Assembly (NCBI GenBank): GCA_943788025.1
Contig: CALSOR010000010.1
Location: 186,001-250,000 of the forward strand
Direction: 5' to 3'
Length of the DNA: 64,000 nucleotides
Source of the DNA: JABAAE01 sp905480545
Lineage (GTDB): Bacteria; Planctomycetota; Planctomycetia; Pirellulales; Pirellulaceae
The notes below the pieces were generated by a model. It was not told where the DNA came from. It was given only the letters and a program-made list of their open reading frames with translations, and did not search any database. The translations under genes were made by a program, and so were the position numbers. Below, piece after piece: positions 35,494-43,512 of the stretch. Position 1 is the first letter of the stretch; the number at the start of each line of letters is the position of its first letter.

Positions 35494-36707
35494 GAGGCGA
35501 CTTGATAATGAGAACGTGATGGGATGTTACTTAGGCGGATTTTTCGCTTCTGACTCTTTCGCATCAGCTTTTTCAACGTTTTTTTCACCAGCTGGGTCTT
35601 TGGCAGCTGGGTCTTTGGCAGCAGGGTCTTTGGCAGCGGGTCTTTGGCAGCAGGGTCAACCACTGGATCTGACTTGGTTTTTTCGGAACTGGAGTCATCA
35701 GCCTTTGGTGCGGTCTCTTTATCTGAATCGTTCGTTGGGGGCACAGGCGGCTCGCTTTTTTCAGATTCGCCTTTCTTTGGTTCAGACTTTTTTGCTTCTT
35801 TCGCATTCGTTGGAGGGGCGGGCGGCTGTTCCGCAGGAGATTTCTCATTCTCTGCTTTTGCCGCACCCGATTTCGCCGCACCCGATTTCGAAGGATCGTT
35901 CGTCACCTTTTTCTCTTCCGTCGATTTCGTTGGTGGTTCATTGCCTGAAGAAACGGCTGGTGTAGGCTCCGTACCGACGACTGGCTCCTCACCCGGGTAA
36001 GTAAAGTCTGGCCGAGATGGCAGTCCGCTGTTGGTTGCTGGTGCTGAATCAGTATTTGTGACGGGACGTGTGAAAACGTCATTTTCACGCTTCTCGAATG
36101 CAACGAAAAATTCTCGGTTTTCCGGAGAATTGACGCGTTCGACACCAATTTTCGATAGTTTTGCAAAAGCGGAGTCTTCAAAATTACTAACGATCTCTTG
36201 GTATTTCGCTGCTGCTTCATCAAATTTACCAATTGATTCCAAGCCCCGAGCCCAGCCGTACAGCGCCCGTTGCTTCAGCTTTTTATCCTCTCCGGCTTTG
36301 TCGGCCGCCTTTTCGAAATTCGTAATCGCATTTTTTACCGATTCCATCCCCGTGGTTTTGTCGCGGAAGATTCGATTCAACCCCTGAGCCAATTGACTGT
36401 CGGCTTTCATCAAGTACGCCCATTTCGAAGAAATGTCATCAGGAAAATCTTCGATTTGTTCGTCTAGGGTAGAAACCGAACCCGCAGCTGATTGTTCTGA
36501 AGCAAAAAGGACCACATTCTTTGACTTTGCTTCTTTTGCTGCATCGCGGGAGGAAAGATAATATCGAATTCCAAAAACGACGACGATCAAGGCGACGATA
36601 CCGGTAATGATTTTCGGCATTTGCTGCCGAATAGAATCCAAATGGTCGGTGACTGCACCGACTAGCTCGTTGTCGTCTATTTCTTTTCGATTTTTGGCTG
36701 CCATCAA
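35490..36707 (-). CDS. Membrane-anchored TPR-like protein with frameshifted K/E/P/S-rich tail
   Basis: 405 aa as read. A short cytoplasmic segment and a transmembrane helix (residues 32-53, KIITGIVALIVVVFGIRYYL) precede helical TPR-like repeats (80-210; AAAKYQEIVSNFEDSAFAKL). A long disordered Lys/Pro/Ser/Glu tail follows. This matches YfgM/tetratricopeptide membrane proteins, which help chaperone envelope proteins. Near 35637 one base is missing in a 15-bp repeat that encodes AAKDP. Before it the frame reads VVDPAAKDP; after it the frame shifts to LPKTLLPKTQ. In the other phase the repeat continues as AAKDP three more times, then EKNVEKADAKESEAKNPPK and TAA at 35527-35529, in keeping with the tail composition. 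The present end (35490) is thus probably not the original one. Confidence 0.75.
   Translation of the reverse strand: MMAAKNRKEIDDNELVGAVTDHLDSIRQQMPKIITGIVALIVVVFGIRYYLSSRDAAKEAKSKNVVLFASEQSAAGSVSTLDEQIEDFPDDISSKWAYLMKADSQLAQGLNRIFRDKTTGMESVKNAITNFEKAADKAGEDKKLKQRALYGWARGLESIGKFDEAAAKYQEIVSNFEDSAFAKLSKIGVERVNSPENREFFVAFEKRENDVFTRPVTNTDSAPATNSGLPSRPDFTYPGEEPVVGTEPTPAVSSGNEPPTKSTEEKKVTNDPSKSGAAKSGAAKAENEKSPAEQPPAPPTNAKEAKKSEPKKGESEKSEPPVPPTNDSDKETAPKADDSSSEKTKSDPVVDPAAKDPLPKTLLPKTQLPKTQLVKKTLKKLMRKSQKRKIRLSNIPSRSHYQVAS
35594..35652. repeat. 15-bp tandem repeat (4 units, one of 14 bp)
   Basis: Units on the plus strand: 35594-35608, 35609-35623, 35624-35637 (14 bp, the last base missing) and 35638-35652, consensus GGGTCTTTGGCAGC[T/A]. 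On the coding (minus) strand each full unit encodes AAKDP. The short unit causes the frameshift described for the host gene. Slippage in such arrays can make the tail phase-variable. Confidence 0.9.
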
Positions 36708-36900
36708 TAAACTCGGCGTTAAACGATCCTGATTAGTTTGTCATAATCACGTAAGTATATGGCTGGTATCGGGATATGGTCAATACGAACAACCAGACAA
36801 TGACTTAGTCGGATGAAGGTGGCTTGCAAATTGCCCAGCGATAGCCATCATTTGCTTCTCTGAACAAACAATACGATATTTTTTCTGAACGAATTATTGG

Positions 36901-38889
36901 GTGTCTGGTCTCAATCAAGCACAGGACGAAGCCGTAAAGACTCTGAAGGGTCCGCTCCTTGTTCTCGCGGGCGCTGGTACTGGGAAAACTCGCGTCGTTA
37001 CCTTTCGGATCGCGAACCTGATCAAGAATGGAATAAAGCCATCGCGGATCTTGGGCGTTACGTTCACCAATAAAGCGGCGCAAGAGATGAAGGAGCGGAT
37101 TTCCGTGCTTCAGGGCAAGAAGCGAAAGTCGGATCGCCCGATGATTTCAACGTTTCATTCTCTGTGTGTTAAAATTCTGCGGCGGCGGATCACTGCACTC
37201 GGTTATCCGCCAAAATATTCAATTATTGACCGCAGTGAACAAGAGAGCGTGGCAAAGTCGATTCTTCGCGAAATTAGGATTGACGATTCGACTGTAAAGC
37301 CAACCGAATTGCTTTGGAAAATCAGTGGTTGGAAGTCCAAGTCAGTTCGTCCCGGGCAAGCGGAATCGATTGCCGAAACCGATAAAGAGCACATTTGCGC
37401 GATGGCGTATCGACGGTATCAACGACAAATCAAGCTTAGAGGTGCAGTAGATTTCGATGACTTACTCTTGCTGACTGAAGAGCTATTTCAAAACCACGAA
37501 GAAATTCGGTGTGAGGAAGCCGCACAGTTCGACCACATATTGATTGATGAGTATCAGGATACCAACGAGAGTCAGTATCAAATCGTTAAAGGTTTGGCTC
37601 GCGAGCATCGGAACCTGTGTGTTGTCGGCGACGACGATCAATCGATTTATGCTTGGCGAGGTGCCGAAGTGGAACACATCCTCAGTTTCGACAAAGATTG
37701 GCCGGACGCAAAAGTGGTGCGGTTAGAGGAAAATTATCGCTCGACATCGGCGATTTTGACGCTTGCCAATCGGTTGATCCGATTTAATAAAACGCGATTT
37801 GATAAAGAGCTGAAACCGGCCCGGATGGGAGGAATCAATCCGCCTGTTTTTCAGTTTCCCAACGAAGCGAAAGAGGCAAGTGAAGTTGTCTTTTCGATTC
37901 GCCGACGCCTTGAGGATCCAGACGTCGAACCGAGGGACATTGCGATTTTATTTCGAACTAATGAGCAGCCTCGACCGTTCGAACTGGAGCTTCGTAAGGC
38001 AAAAATTCCGTATGTCGTGCTCGGCAGCCAGTCTTTCTTTGACCGGAAAGAAGTCCGTGATTTAATGGCTTATTTAAAATTATGTGACTCGCCGTTTGAT
38101 GATGTTTCTTTGTTGCGAGTGATTAATACGCCCCGCCGCGGTATCAGTGACAAAGTGATCGAAACGATTGTATCGCATTCGATCGCTAACTCCCAAAATG
38201 TCTGGAAGTCAGCTTTGGAAGTTGATTCGATTCCGGGGATTACAGAAAAAGCGAAAGGTGCGATCGGGCGGTTTACCGGCATGATTAATCGTTTTCGAAA
38301 CCGATCGAAATCTGAACCCCTGGTAAATGTCGCCCGCGATTTGGTGGGTGATATTAACTATCGTGCTGAGTTGCAAAGGGCGTATCCTACAGTGGAAGAA
38401 CAGGATGCCAAAATGAATTCAGTCGAGGAGGTGATCAACTCACTTGGTTCGTATTTGGAAGCAAATAAAGATGCGTCACTGAATGAGTTTTTGCAAGACG
38501 CGGCGATCGACGACAAGGAAATGGACAACGATAAGGATAAGAAGCTTGCGCGAAACTCCGTTGCTTTGTTGACTTTGCATTCTGCCAAGGGACTTGAGTA
38601 TCCCGAAGTTTACATGGTCGGTTTGGAGGAAGGGATTTTGCCACATCGACGCAGCGTCGAAGCGGACGGGGAGGCGATCGATGAAGAACGGAGGCTTTGT
38701 TACGTCGGAATCACACGCGCTCAGGAGCGTTTAACTTTATCTTTGAGTCTAAGTCGTATGAAATGGGGAAAGCCACGTGAGACCCATCCCAGTCGCTTTC
38801 TTTTCGAGATGATTGGAAAAGCAGATAACCCACATGAAATTGCCAGTCGGAAGCGAGCTGGCGCACCGAAACGGCGTCCCGTTCGCTAA
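36901..38889 (+). CDS. UvrD/PcrA/Rep-type SF1 DNA helicase
   Basis: 662 aa with a GTG start; an in-frame TGA 12 bp upstream excludes a longer protein. Motif Ia/Walker A is LAGAGTGKT (residues 23-31), motif II IDEYQDTNESQY, motif III VGDDDQSIYAWRGA, motif IV RLEENYRS, motif V LLTLHSAKGLEYPEVYM and motif VI EERRLCYVGITRAQERL. All are intact, so it is an active 3'-5' helicase for repair or replication restart. The protein is shorter than E. coli UvrD at the C-terminus, which is common in PcrA-like proteins of this phylum. Confidence 0.95.
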   Translation: MSGLNQAQDEAVKTLKGPLLVLAGAGTGKTRVVTFRIANLIKNGIKPSRILGVTFTNKAAQEMKERISVLQGKKRKSDRPMISTFHSLCVKILRRRITALGYPPKYSIIDRSEQESVAKSILREIRIDDSTVKPTELLWKISGWKSKSVRPGQAESIAETDKEHICAMAYRRYQRQIKLRGAVDFDDLLLLTEELFQNHEEIRCEEAAQFDHILIDEYQDTNESQYQIVKGLAREHRNLCVVGDDDQSIYAWRGAEVEHILSFDKDWPDAKVVRLEENYRSTSAILTLANRLIRFNKTRFDKELKPARMGGINPPVFQFPNEAKEASEVVFSIRRRLEDPDVEPRDIAILFRTNEQPRPFELELRKAKIPYVVLGSQSFFDRKEVRDLMAYLKLCDSPFDDVSLLRVINTPRRGISDKVIETIVSHSIANSQNVWKSALEVDSIPGITEKAKGAIGRFTGMINRFRNRSKSEPLVNVARDLVGDINYRAELQRAYPTVEEQDAKMNSVEEVINSLGSYLEANKDASLNEFLQDAAIDDKEMDNDKDKKLARNSVALLTLHSAKGLEYPEVYMVGLEEGILPHRRSVEADGEAIDEERRLCYVGITRAQERLTLSLSLSRMKWGKPRETHPSRFLFEMIGKADNPHEIASRKRAGAPKRRPVR

Positions 38890-39401
38890 ATCAATTTTTT
38901 TATGGGCAACAATATATAAAATGGGGCAACAATATCTAAAATCGCTGACGTACTCGGGTTTCGACAATCGTCTTTTTTGCTCGTATCGATATCCTTGATT
39001 CCGCGCGCATTTGTCGTTGTTCAAGGCTTGTTTTATCAAGCGACATCCGGTCAGTTTCTGCAACCGTTTCAACGTAATGTCGAAGCCATCATTGATTCAG
39101 GAATTAACCTTAAATATGGAAATTGATTTTTTCGTTGGCAAGCCGCGATTTGAACCTTGCGACTCCGTTGTCGGCCGCTGCCCGCTTATTGATACGTGTG
39201 TTTCGCTTTGAGGTATGCGAAATCAAAGGAAGTCATTCCGTTTACCGGATCGGATCGGATCGATTCGAAACCCTCTTATTTGGCGAAAGCTGAATCCTCT
39301 ACGCTAGACCAGCGGGAGTGCGCGCCAACATGCGACACGCGCCCTCGGGATTTCATCAAGAGGTAAAATCCTCCAACTAGTTTATGATTTTGTCTCGATA
39401 A
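38890..39401. other. Intergenic region with a 20-bp-period duplication
   Basis: About 510 bp between the helicase gene and the promoter of the dnaJ-like gene. It carries the duplication at 38904-38942 and a repeated GGATC run near 39250. No gene was found. A stretch near 39145-39190 has a TTCAAA-containing arm that resembles a tRNA T-arm on the minus strand, but no cloverleaf could be folded. Confidence 0.35.
38904..38942. repeat. 19-bp near-exact direct repeat, 20-bp period
   Basis: GGGCAACAATATATAAAAT (38904-38922) and GGGCAACAATATCTAAAAT (38924-38942) differ at one base. It lies 15 bp past the stop of the helicase gene. Confidence 0.8.
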
Positions 39402-39425
39402 TGAGCAAAGGATTGCAAACGTTGC

Positions 39426-39455
39426 TTGAAAAAAACGAAGAACACTTCATACAAT
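39426..39455 (+). promoter_or_regulatory. Possible sigma70-type promoter of the dnaJ-like gene
   Basis: TTGAAA (39426-39431) and TACAAT (39450-39455) with an 18-bp spacer fit a -35/-10 pair and lie 46 bp upstream of the dnaJ-like start. No CIRCE or other heat-shock operator is visible. Support is by consensus only. Confidence 0.35.
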
Positions 39456-39501
39456 ATACGTCGGTAATGTTTAAGTTTGTGTTTTCGCTGCAAATCGCTT
39501 C

Positions 39502-40455
39502 ATGGCAGAAGATTTTTATAAAGTACTCGGTGTCACCCGCTCGTCATCCGAGGAAGAAATTCAAAAGGCGTATCGTGGTTTGGCAAAGAAATACCATCCG
39601 GATTTAAACGAAAATTCTGACGACGCAAAGCAGAAATTTCAGCAGGTCCAGCAGGCCTACGATGTCTTAAGTGACAAAGACAAACGTCAGATGTATGACC
39701 AGATGGGGCCAGACTTTGAAAAGTACCAAAATGCTGGTGCGGGGCCCGGTGCAGCCGGTGGTATGCCTTTTGATTTTGATTTGAATCAGATGTTCGGTGG
39801 TGGTGGCGGACAACCGGGTGGATACGGTGGCGGTGCCGGTGGTTTTGAGGACATTCTTCGTCAGTTTGGGGGCGGAGGAGGTGGTCCACGCGGTGGCCAA
39901 CCGCGGCAAGCTCGGCCAAGGAGGGGGCAAGACATCGCAACTGAAATTACCGTACCGTTTCAGACGTCTGTTTTGGGCGGATCGGCAAATGTCGGTTTCA
40001 ATCGCGGTGGCAAAAGCGAGACGATTGAAATTAAAATTCCGGCCGGGATCGAACCAGGTAAAAAGCTGCGGCTTAAAGGACAAGGCAGCTCGTCTCCCAA
40101 TGGCGGTCCGAGTGGTGACGCGTTGATCACGATCAATGTTGCTTCACATCCTTGTTATACACGGCGTGGATACAACCTTGAAGTCAAGGTTCCCATTTCG
40201 ATCAAGGAAGCAATTTTAGGTGGAAAAATCGATGTACCCATCCCTGGAGGAACGACAACAGTGCAAATTCCAGAGGGCAGTTCAAGTGGCAAAAAGCTGC
40301 GATTAAAGGGACTGGGGATTGATTCCAAAACAAGCAAAGGCGACTTGTTGGTGGAGTTGCAAATCGTTTTGCCAAAAAACATCGATCCAAAATTGACCGC
40401 AGTGGCCGAAGCCTATGATTCGACTGAAAACCTCCGAGAAGCGATAAATTGGTAG
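39502..40455 (+). CDS. DnaJ-family co-chaperone without zinc finger (CbpA-like)
   Basis: 317 aa. The J-domain occupies residues 1-70, with the HPD motif at 32-34 (KKYHPDLNENSDD). A Gly-rich linker (75-145) follows, then the two C-terminal substrate-binding beta domains (DIATEITVPFQTSVLGGSAN and KVPISIKEAILGGKIDVPIP). The four CxxCxGxG zinc repeats of true DnaJ are missing, so this is a type II/CbpA-like Hsp40 that delivers substrates to DnaK. It is monocistronic in appearance. Confidence 0.93.
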   Translation: MAEDFYKVLGVTRSSSEEEIQKAYRGLAKKYHPDLNENSDDAKQKFQQVQQAYDVLSDKDKRQMYDQMGPDFEKYQNAGAGPGAAGGMPFDFDLNQMFGGGGGQPGGYGGGAGGFEDILRQFGGGGGGPRGGQPRQARPRRGQDIATEITVPFQTSVLGGSANVGFNRGGKSETIEIKIPAGIEPGKKLRLKGQGSSSPNGGPSGDALITINVASHPCYTRRGYNLEVKVPISIKEAILGGKIDVPIPGGTTTVQIPEGSSSGKKLRLKGLGIDSKTSKGDLLVELQIVLPKNIDPKLTAVAEAYDSTENLREAINW

Positions 40456-40490
40456 CGTCGTCCAGCGACTTTTTGGACGCCGTTGTTAAA

Positions 40491-40563
40491 GTTCAGAGAT
40501 GTCAGGTTCAGAGATGTCAGGTTCAGAGATGTCAGGTTCAGAGATGTCAGGTTCAGAGATGTC
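40491..40563. repeat. 15-bp tandem repeat, five copies
   Basis: GTTCAGAGATGTCAG is repeated exactly with 15-bp period from 40491 to 40550, and a fifth copy runs to 40563 before diverging. It lies 35 bp past the dnaJ-like stop. The minus-strand frame through it would encode a repeated SEPDI, but that frame starts inside the opposite gene and is probably not translated. There are no spacers, so it is not CRISPR. Confidence 0.9.
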
Positions 40564-40728
40564 GTGTGGAACGAGGGCCTTGTTAATGATGAAGGATTCA
40601 GTTGCAGATTGCTTTATTTGACGTTGAGAAACCATTGAGTTCGTTCTCGTTTGAAATGATAAACTGAATGCACTCAAACTCCACCCATGTAGGTCAGCGG
40701 TGACGAACCGCGAGAATAGTGAACCGAA

Positions 40729-41067
40729 ATGCAGATTCTGGGTCATATCATCATTAGAATTTTCGCCGAACTCACTGCCCGACTGTTCGCATTGGAGGTT
40801 GTTCAAGAAGCCAAAGAGGTTGATCCGGTGGCAACGGCAAAAGCCCTTTCCGCGTTAGGAGCGATATTGATTTTGGGGATGGGTGGTGTCTTGATGATTG
40901 CAATGTCAGGACGCTGGGTGCGGCGATGGATATTCTCAAAGCAAAAGAGTGGTGTGCTGGCTTCGCCGGACGCTCAAACGGGAAAATTGAATTGGGCGAA
41001 AGCAGCAAAAATCGAATCGAATATTGTTGATTCAATAGGATGTAATTCGATGGATGCGGATCGGTAG
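40729..41067 (+). CDS. Small membrane protein upstream of rnpA, 112 aa
   Basis: One confident transmembrane helix (residues 41-60, SALGAILILGMGGVLMIAMS) with a positively charged segment after it (GRWVRRWIFSKQ) and an N-terminal amphipathic or second helix (ILGHIIIRIFAELTARLFAL). No known domain. It ends 9 bp before rnpA, so the two are probably transcribed together with yidD. The usual rpmH gene of the rpmH-rnpA-yidD order is not here. Confidence 0.5.
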   Translation: MQILGHIIIRIFAELTARLFALEVVQEAKEVDPVATAKALSALGAILILGMGGVLMIAMSGRWVRRWIFSKQKSGVLASPDAQTGKLNWAKAAKIESNIVDSIGCNSMDADR

Positions 41068-41076
41068 GGTTCTCCA

Positions 41077-41472
41077 ATGGAAGATCAAAAATTTCCAAAA
41101 TCGGTACGGCTTCGCAACTCCGCTCAGTTTGCAAGGGTTTACAACGCCAATATTTACGCGGCCGACGATTGTTTGGTGATGCAGGGCGCGAGAAATGACG
41201 TTCGCCAGAATGTAAACGATTGCACTACACGTATTGGTCTAAGTGTATCCAGAAAAGTGGGTAATGCCATTGTGCGTAACAAGTGGAAGCGACTGATTCG
41301 TGAGGCGTTTCGCATGCGAAAATGTGAGTTTCCCCAGGGCGTTGATTTGGTGGTTCGTCCGCGAAAAGGTGCTGAGCCTGAATTTCACGTGATTAAAAAT
41401 TCTCTAATGGAATTGGCTGAGAGAATTGTGAGAAAAATTCGAAAATTGGAATCGACGACCCCGAAATCATGA
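41077..41472 (+). CDS. rnpA: Ribonuclease P protein component
   Basis: 131 aa. Binds the RNase P RNA and helps cleave the 5' leader of tRNA precursors. The RNR signature is clear: GNAIVRNKWKRLIREAFRMRK, preceded by RIGLSVSRKV and followed by DLVVRPRKGA. The N-terminus SVRLRNSAQFARVY is also typical. The stop overlaps the yidD start by four bases (ATGA, 41469-41472), so translation is coupled. Confidence 0.95.
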   Translation: MEDQKFPKSVRLRNSAQFARVYNANIYAADDCLVMQGARNDVRQNVNDCTTRIGLSVSRKVGNAIVRNKWKRLIREAFRMRKCEFPQGVDLVVRPRKGAEPEFHVIKNSLMELAERIVRKIRKLESTTPKS

Positions 41473-41705
41473 GAGTACTGCAATTTATCTGGCTGATTCC
41501 GTCATCGATTTTAAAAGGTCTTGTTAGGTTCTATCAGTTGGCGATTAGTCCGATGTTGGGTCCCAGCTGCAAGTTTCATCCGACGTGCAGCACTTACATG
41601 ATTAAGGCCATTGAGAAATACGGGGCGATTTATGGGACGTTTAAGGGAATCGCGAGAATCTGCCGTTGTCACCCATGGAGCAAGGGTGGCGAAGATTATC
41701 CATGA
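41469..41705 (+). CDS. yidD: Membrane protein insertion efficiency factor YidD
   Basis: 78 aa with the family signature FYQLAISPMLGPSCKFHPTCSTYMIKAI split over residues 18-45, and CRCHPWSKGG near the end. It helps the YidC insertase place proteins in the inner membrane. It overlaps the rnpA stop by four bases. The expected yidC gene does not follow; cutA comes next. Confidence 0.93.
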   Translation: MRVLQFIWLIPSSILKGLVRFYQLAISPMLGPSCKFHPTCSTYMIKAIEKYGAIYGTFKGIARICRCHPWSKGGEDYP

Positions 41706-41799
41706 TTCCAAGTCCAATCATCGCGTACTTCCTGATTACAAAAAATATGGTTTGACGCATAACTGATGCGTCCTCTTCCAAGAAACGATTGATGAATCA

Positions 41800-42126
41800 A
41801 TGATTGAAACAGAATTTGTATCCGTGTACACAACGATTGATTCGCAAAAGAAAGCAGAATCATTGGCAGCGGTGTGCGTCGAAAGGCAATTAGTCGCTTG
41901 TGCGCAAATTGACGGACCGATCACAAGCATCTACCGCTGGAAAGGTCAGGTCGAAAAGAGTATCGAGTACCGCCTGATGTTAAAGACATCGGTATCGTTG
42001 GTTGATTCACTCACGCGTTTGATTGGCGAATTGCATACCCACGATGTTCCCGAAATCATCGCCCTTCCAATTGTCTCTGGTTCTGATGAGTATTTGTCTT
42101 GGATGCGAGAAAATTTTGACGGATAG
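41800..42126 (+). CDS. cutA: Divalent-cation tolerance protein CutA
   Basis: 108 aa, the normal length. Family motifs: FVSVYTTIDSQKKAESLAAV, VERQLVACAQIDGPITSIYRW and VPEIIALPIVSGSDEYLSWM. CutA forms trimers; it is associated with copper and other metal tolerance, but its biochemical role is poorly defined. It lies 94 bp after yidD. Confidence 0.93.
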   Translation: MIETEFVSVYTTIDSQKKAESLAAVCVERQLVACAQIDGPITSIYRWKGQVEKSIEYRLMLKTSVSLVDSLTRLIGELHTHDVPEIIALPIVSGSDEYLSWMRENFDG

Positions 42127-42606
42127 TAGCTGTTGCGGCACTGGTAACTCTCGAAAAAGCTTACCGATAATTTGTTGTCGTTCTTCTTGCTGTGCCAATC
42201 AGCTCGATTTTTGTTCATCGACCGCATCGTTTTCTAGCCGGCGTACGTTTCTTGCATGACTCTCAATTTTGAGCCAATCCAAACAGTTCGCTTTGGTCGT
42301 GCGGGATATTAGTCGATTCCATGATTGTCTTTGGTTTTCAAAGGCCTTGAACGGAAATGATTCTGCTTTCTTATAGTGAATAAGCATTTAAAGGTGATCT
42401 GTTTTTGGATGCCCCATTTTTCTTATGCGCGGATTCGCAACGGCCATTGAACCGATGATTTCATCCGTGATCATCCTTGGGTATTTGAGAAATGTACTGG
42501 AAGAAAAACGGCAGAGCGGGATGGCGGATTCGATCACGCAGCCATCGTTATCGCCACGAGCGATTCTTACCGCTACGACGTCAATACTAGCAAGATTGCA
42601 CGTTCG
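42127..42606. other. Region without a supported gene after cutA
   Basis: About 480 bp. Frames on both strands are short. A minus-strand frame at 42199-42387 (KKAESFPFKAFENQRQSWN) has a coding-like composition but no domain. It borders the gene-debris zone 42607-43165 and may be part of it. Confidence 0.3.
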
Positions 42607-42890
42607 TTAATCTGGGAGAGCCAGTTTTTCGCTGATTTCACATCGTCTTGGTCTTTGGTTGGTTGTCCGTTGTAAACTGAAAAGTTCCTTGTTCAATTCG
42701 CTTGTACAAAAATGGCAAACCATATTGATCTCTAGGTAGATCATAGTCATCGCTAAAGTGATAGGCAGGTAAAGAGAAATGATCAACGGCCAAAGTCGCC
42801 TGCCTTGAGTGATATCGACGGCACCGGATAAGATTCCAAAAATGCCGGTATCAACCAGTCCGATCAAAACCAGGTAGTACAGATGTTGTT
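42607..42890 (-). pseudogene. Possible C-terminal fragment of a membrane protein
   Basis: The minus-strand frame opens right after an in-frame TGA and reads HLYYLVLIGLVDTGIFGILSG, then LWPLIISLYLPITLAMTMIY: two hydrophobic helices with a short charged loop, then a soluble end. This looks like the last two transmembrane helices of a larger protein. The upstream part is missing and is replaced by the ISL3 relic. The resemblance to bestrophin/DUF4239-type ends is only an impression. No start codon or ribosome-binding site supports translation on its own. Confidence 0.25.
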
Positions 42891-42898
42891 GTCAAAAT

Positions 42899-43165
42899 AT
42901 TAGTGCTTGAATGACACTTGCGGAAACAACGGGGCATGGCTCTTTTCGTGAAGGCACTTTTTGTGAAACCTTTTTCATCGACGCTTGGGAGCTCGATCGG
43001 TGTGTGGGCACTGGCCATCGCACTGAGGACAAAAGCTAGTTTGCCACCGTTGTGCTCCAAATGGATTTTCACCTTATGGTCGCCGCTTTCCAGACTCACG
43101 TCATCCATTGGCCATAATGAATCAAAGTCCAGTAACGCTGGGTAATGTTCTCGTAGATTGTTCAT
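42899..43165 (-). pseudogene. Relic of an ISL3-family transposase N-terminus
   Basis: The frame starts MNNLREHYPALLDFDSLWP and continues to KIHLEHNGGKLAF, the usual opening of planctomycete ISL3 transposases. At about 43032-43035 one base is missing in a T-run. In the next phase the sequence continues as CPQCDGQCPHTDRAPKRR (42978-43031), the zinc-ribbon that normally follows, up to TGA at 42975-42977, where WRH would be expected. Beyond this only a weak PRC…CH trace is left. The catalytic domain is absent. This is an old, multiply broken insertion-sequence remnant. Confidence 0.55.
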
Positions 43166-43512
43166 CCTAAAAGAATAAGAAATTACCGAATCTTCACGAC
43201 ACTACTCAGGAAGTTTGCAGAAGAACCAAGGAATTTAGCCATTCGGCTGTCGTTTTTACTCTCGCTAGTAGAAAGCCCGACAGGTTTGTGTCTCATTTAT
43301 ACTATCCGTGAGCTGAGGTTTTCCGCGGACTTTTCAACTGGAGTGGTTTCACTTTCGTCAACACATGCTTGTTGCGGTGCAGTCGAATTGGAGGCGGCGG
43401 TTCTCAGTTGCCACCATTCGCAGGAATTTTTCGGGGTTTTTCTCCTGTCTTGCGTTTCCCCCATACTGGTAGTCGTCAAAGGATTCTTGGAAGATACGCT
43501 TGGGAGAAAAGC
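43166..43512. other. Upstream region of the PD40-MBOAT operon
   Basis: About 350 bp. A plus-strand frame runs from 43369 into the PD40 gene, but its first 48 residues look non-coding (Gly/Arg/Pro-rich, no signal). The promoter of the operon should lie here; no clear -35/-10 pair or operator was identified. Confidence 0.35.

Noticed and set aside
39140..39200. tRNA-like T-arm on the minus strand
   Set aside because: No acceptor stem, anticodon arm or D-arm could be formed around it.
40491..40563. Possible CRISPR-like array
   Set aside because: The 15-bp units are head to tail without spacers and there are no cas genes; it is a simple tandem repeat.
40729..41705. Complete rpmH-rnpA-yidD-yidC origin region
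   Set aside because: rpmH, yidC, dnaA and DnaA-box clusters are absent; only rnpA and yidD are present, so no replication origin is claimed.
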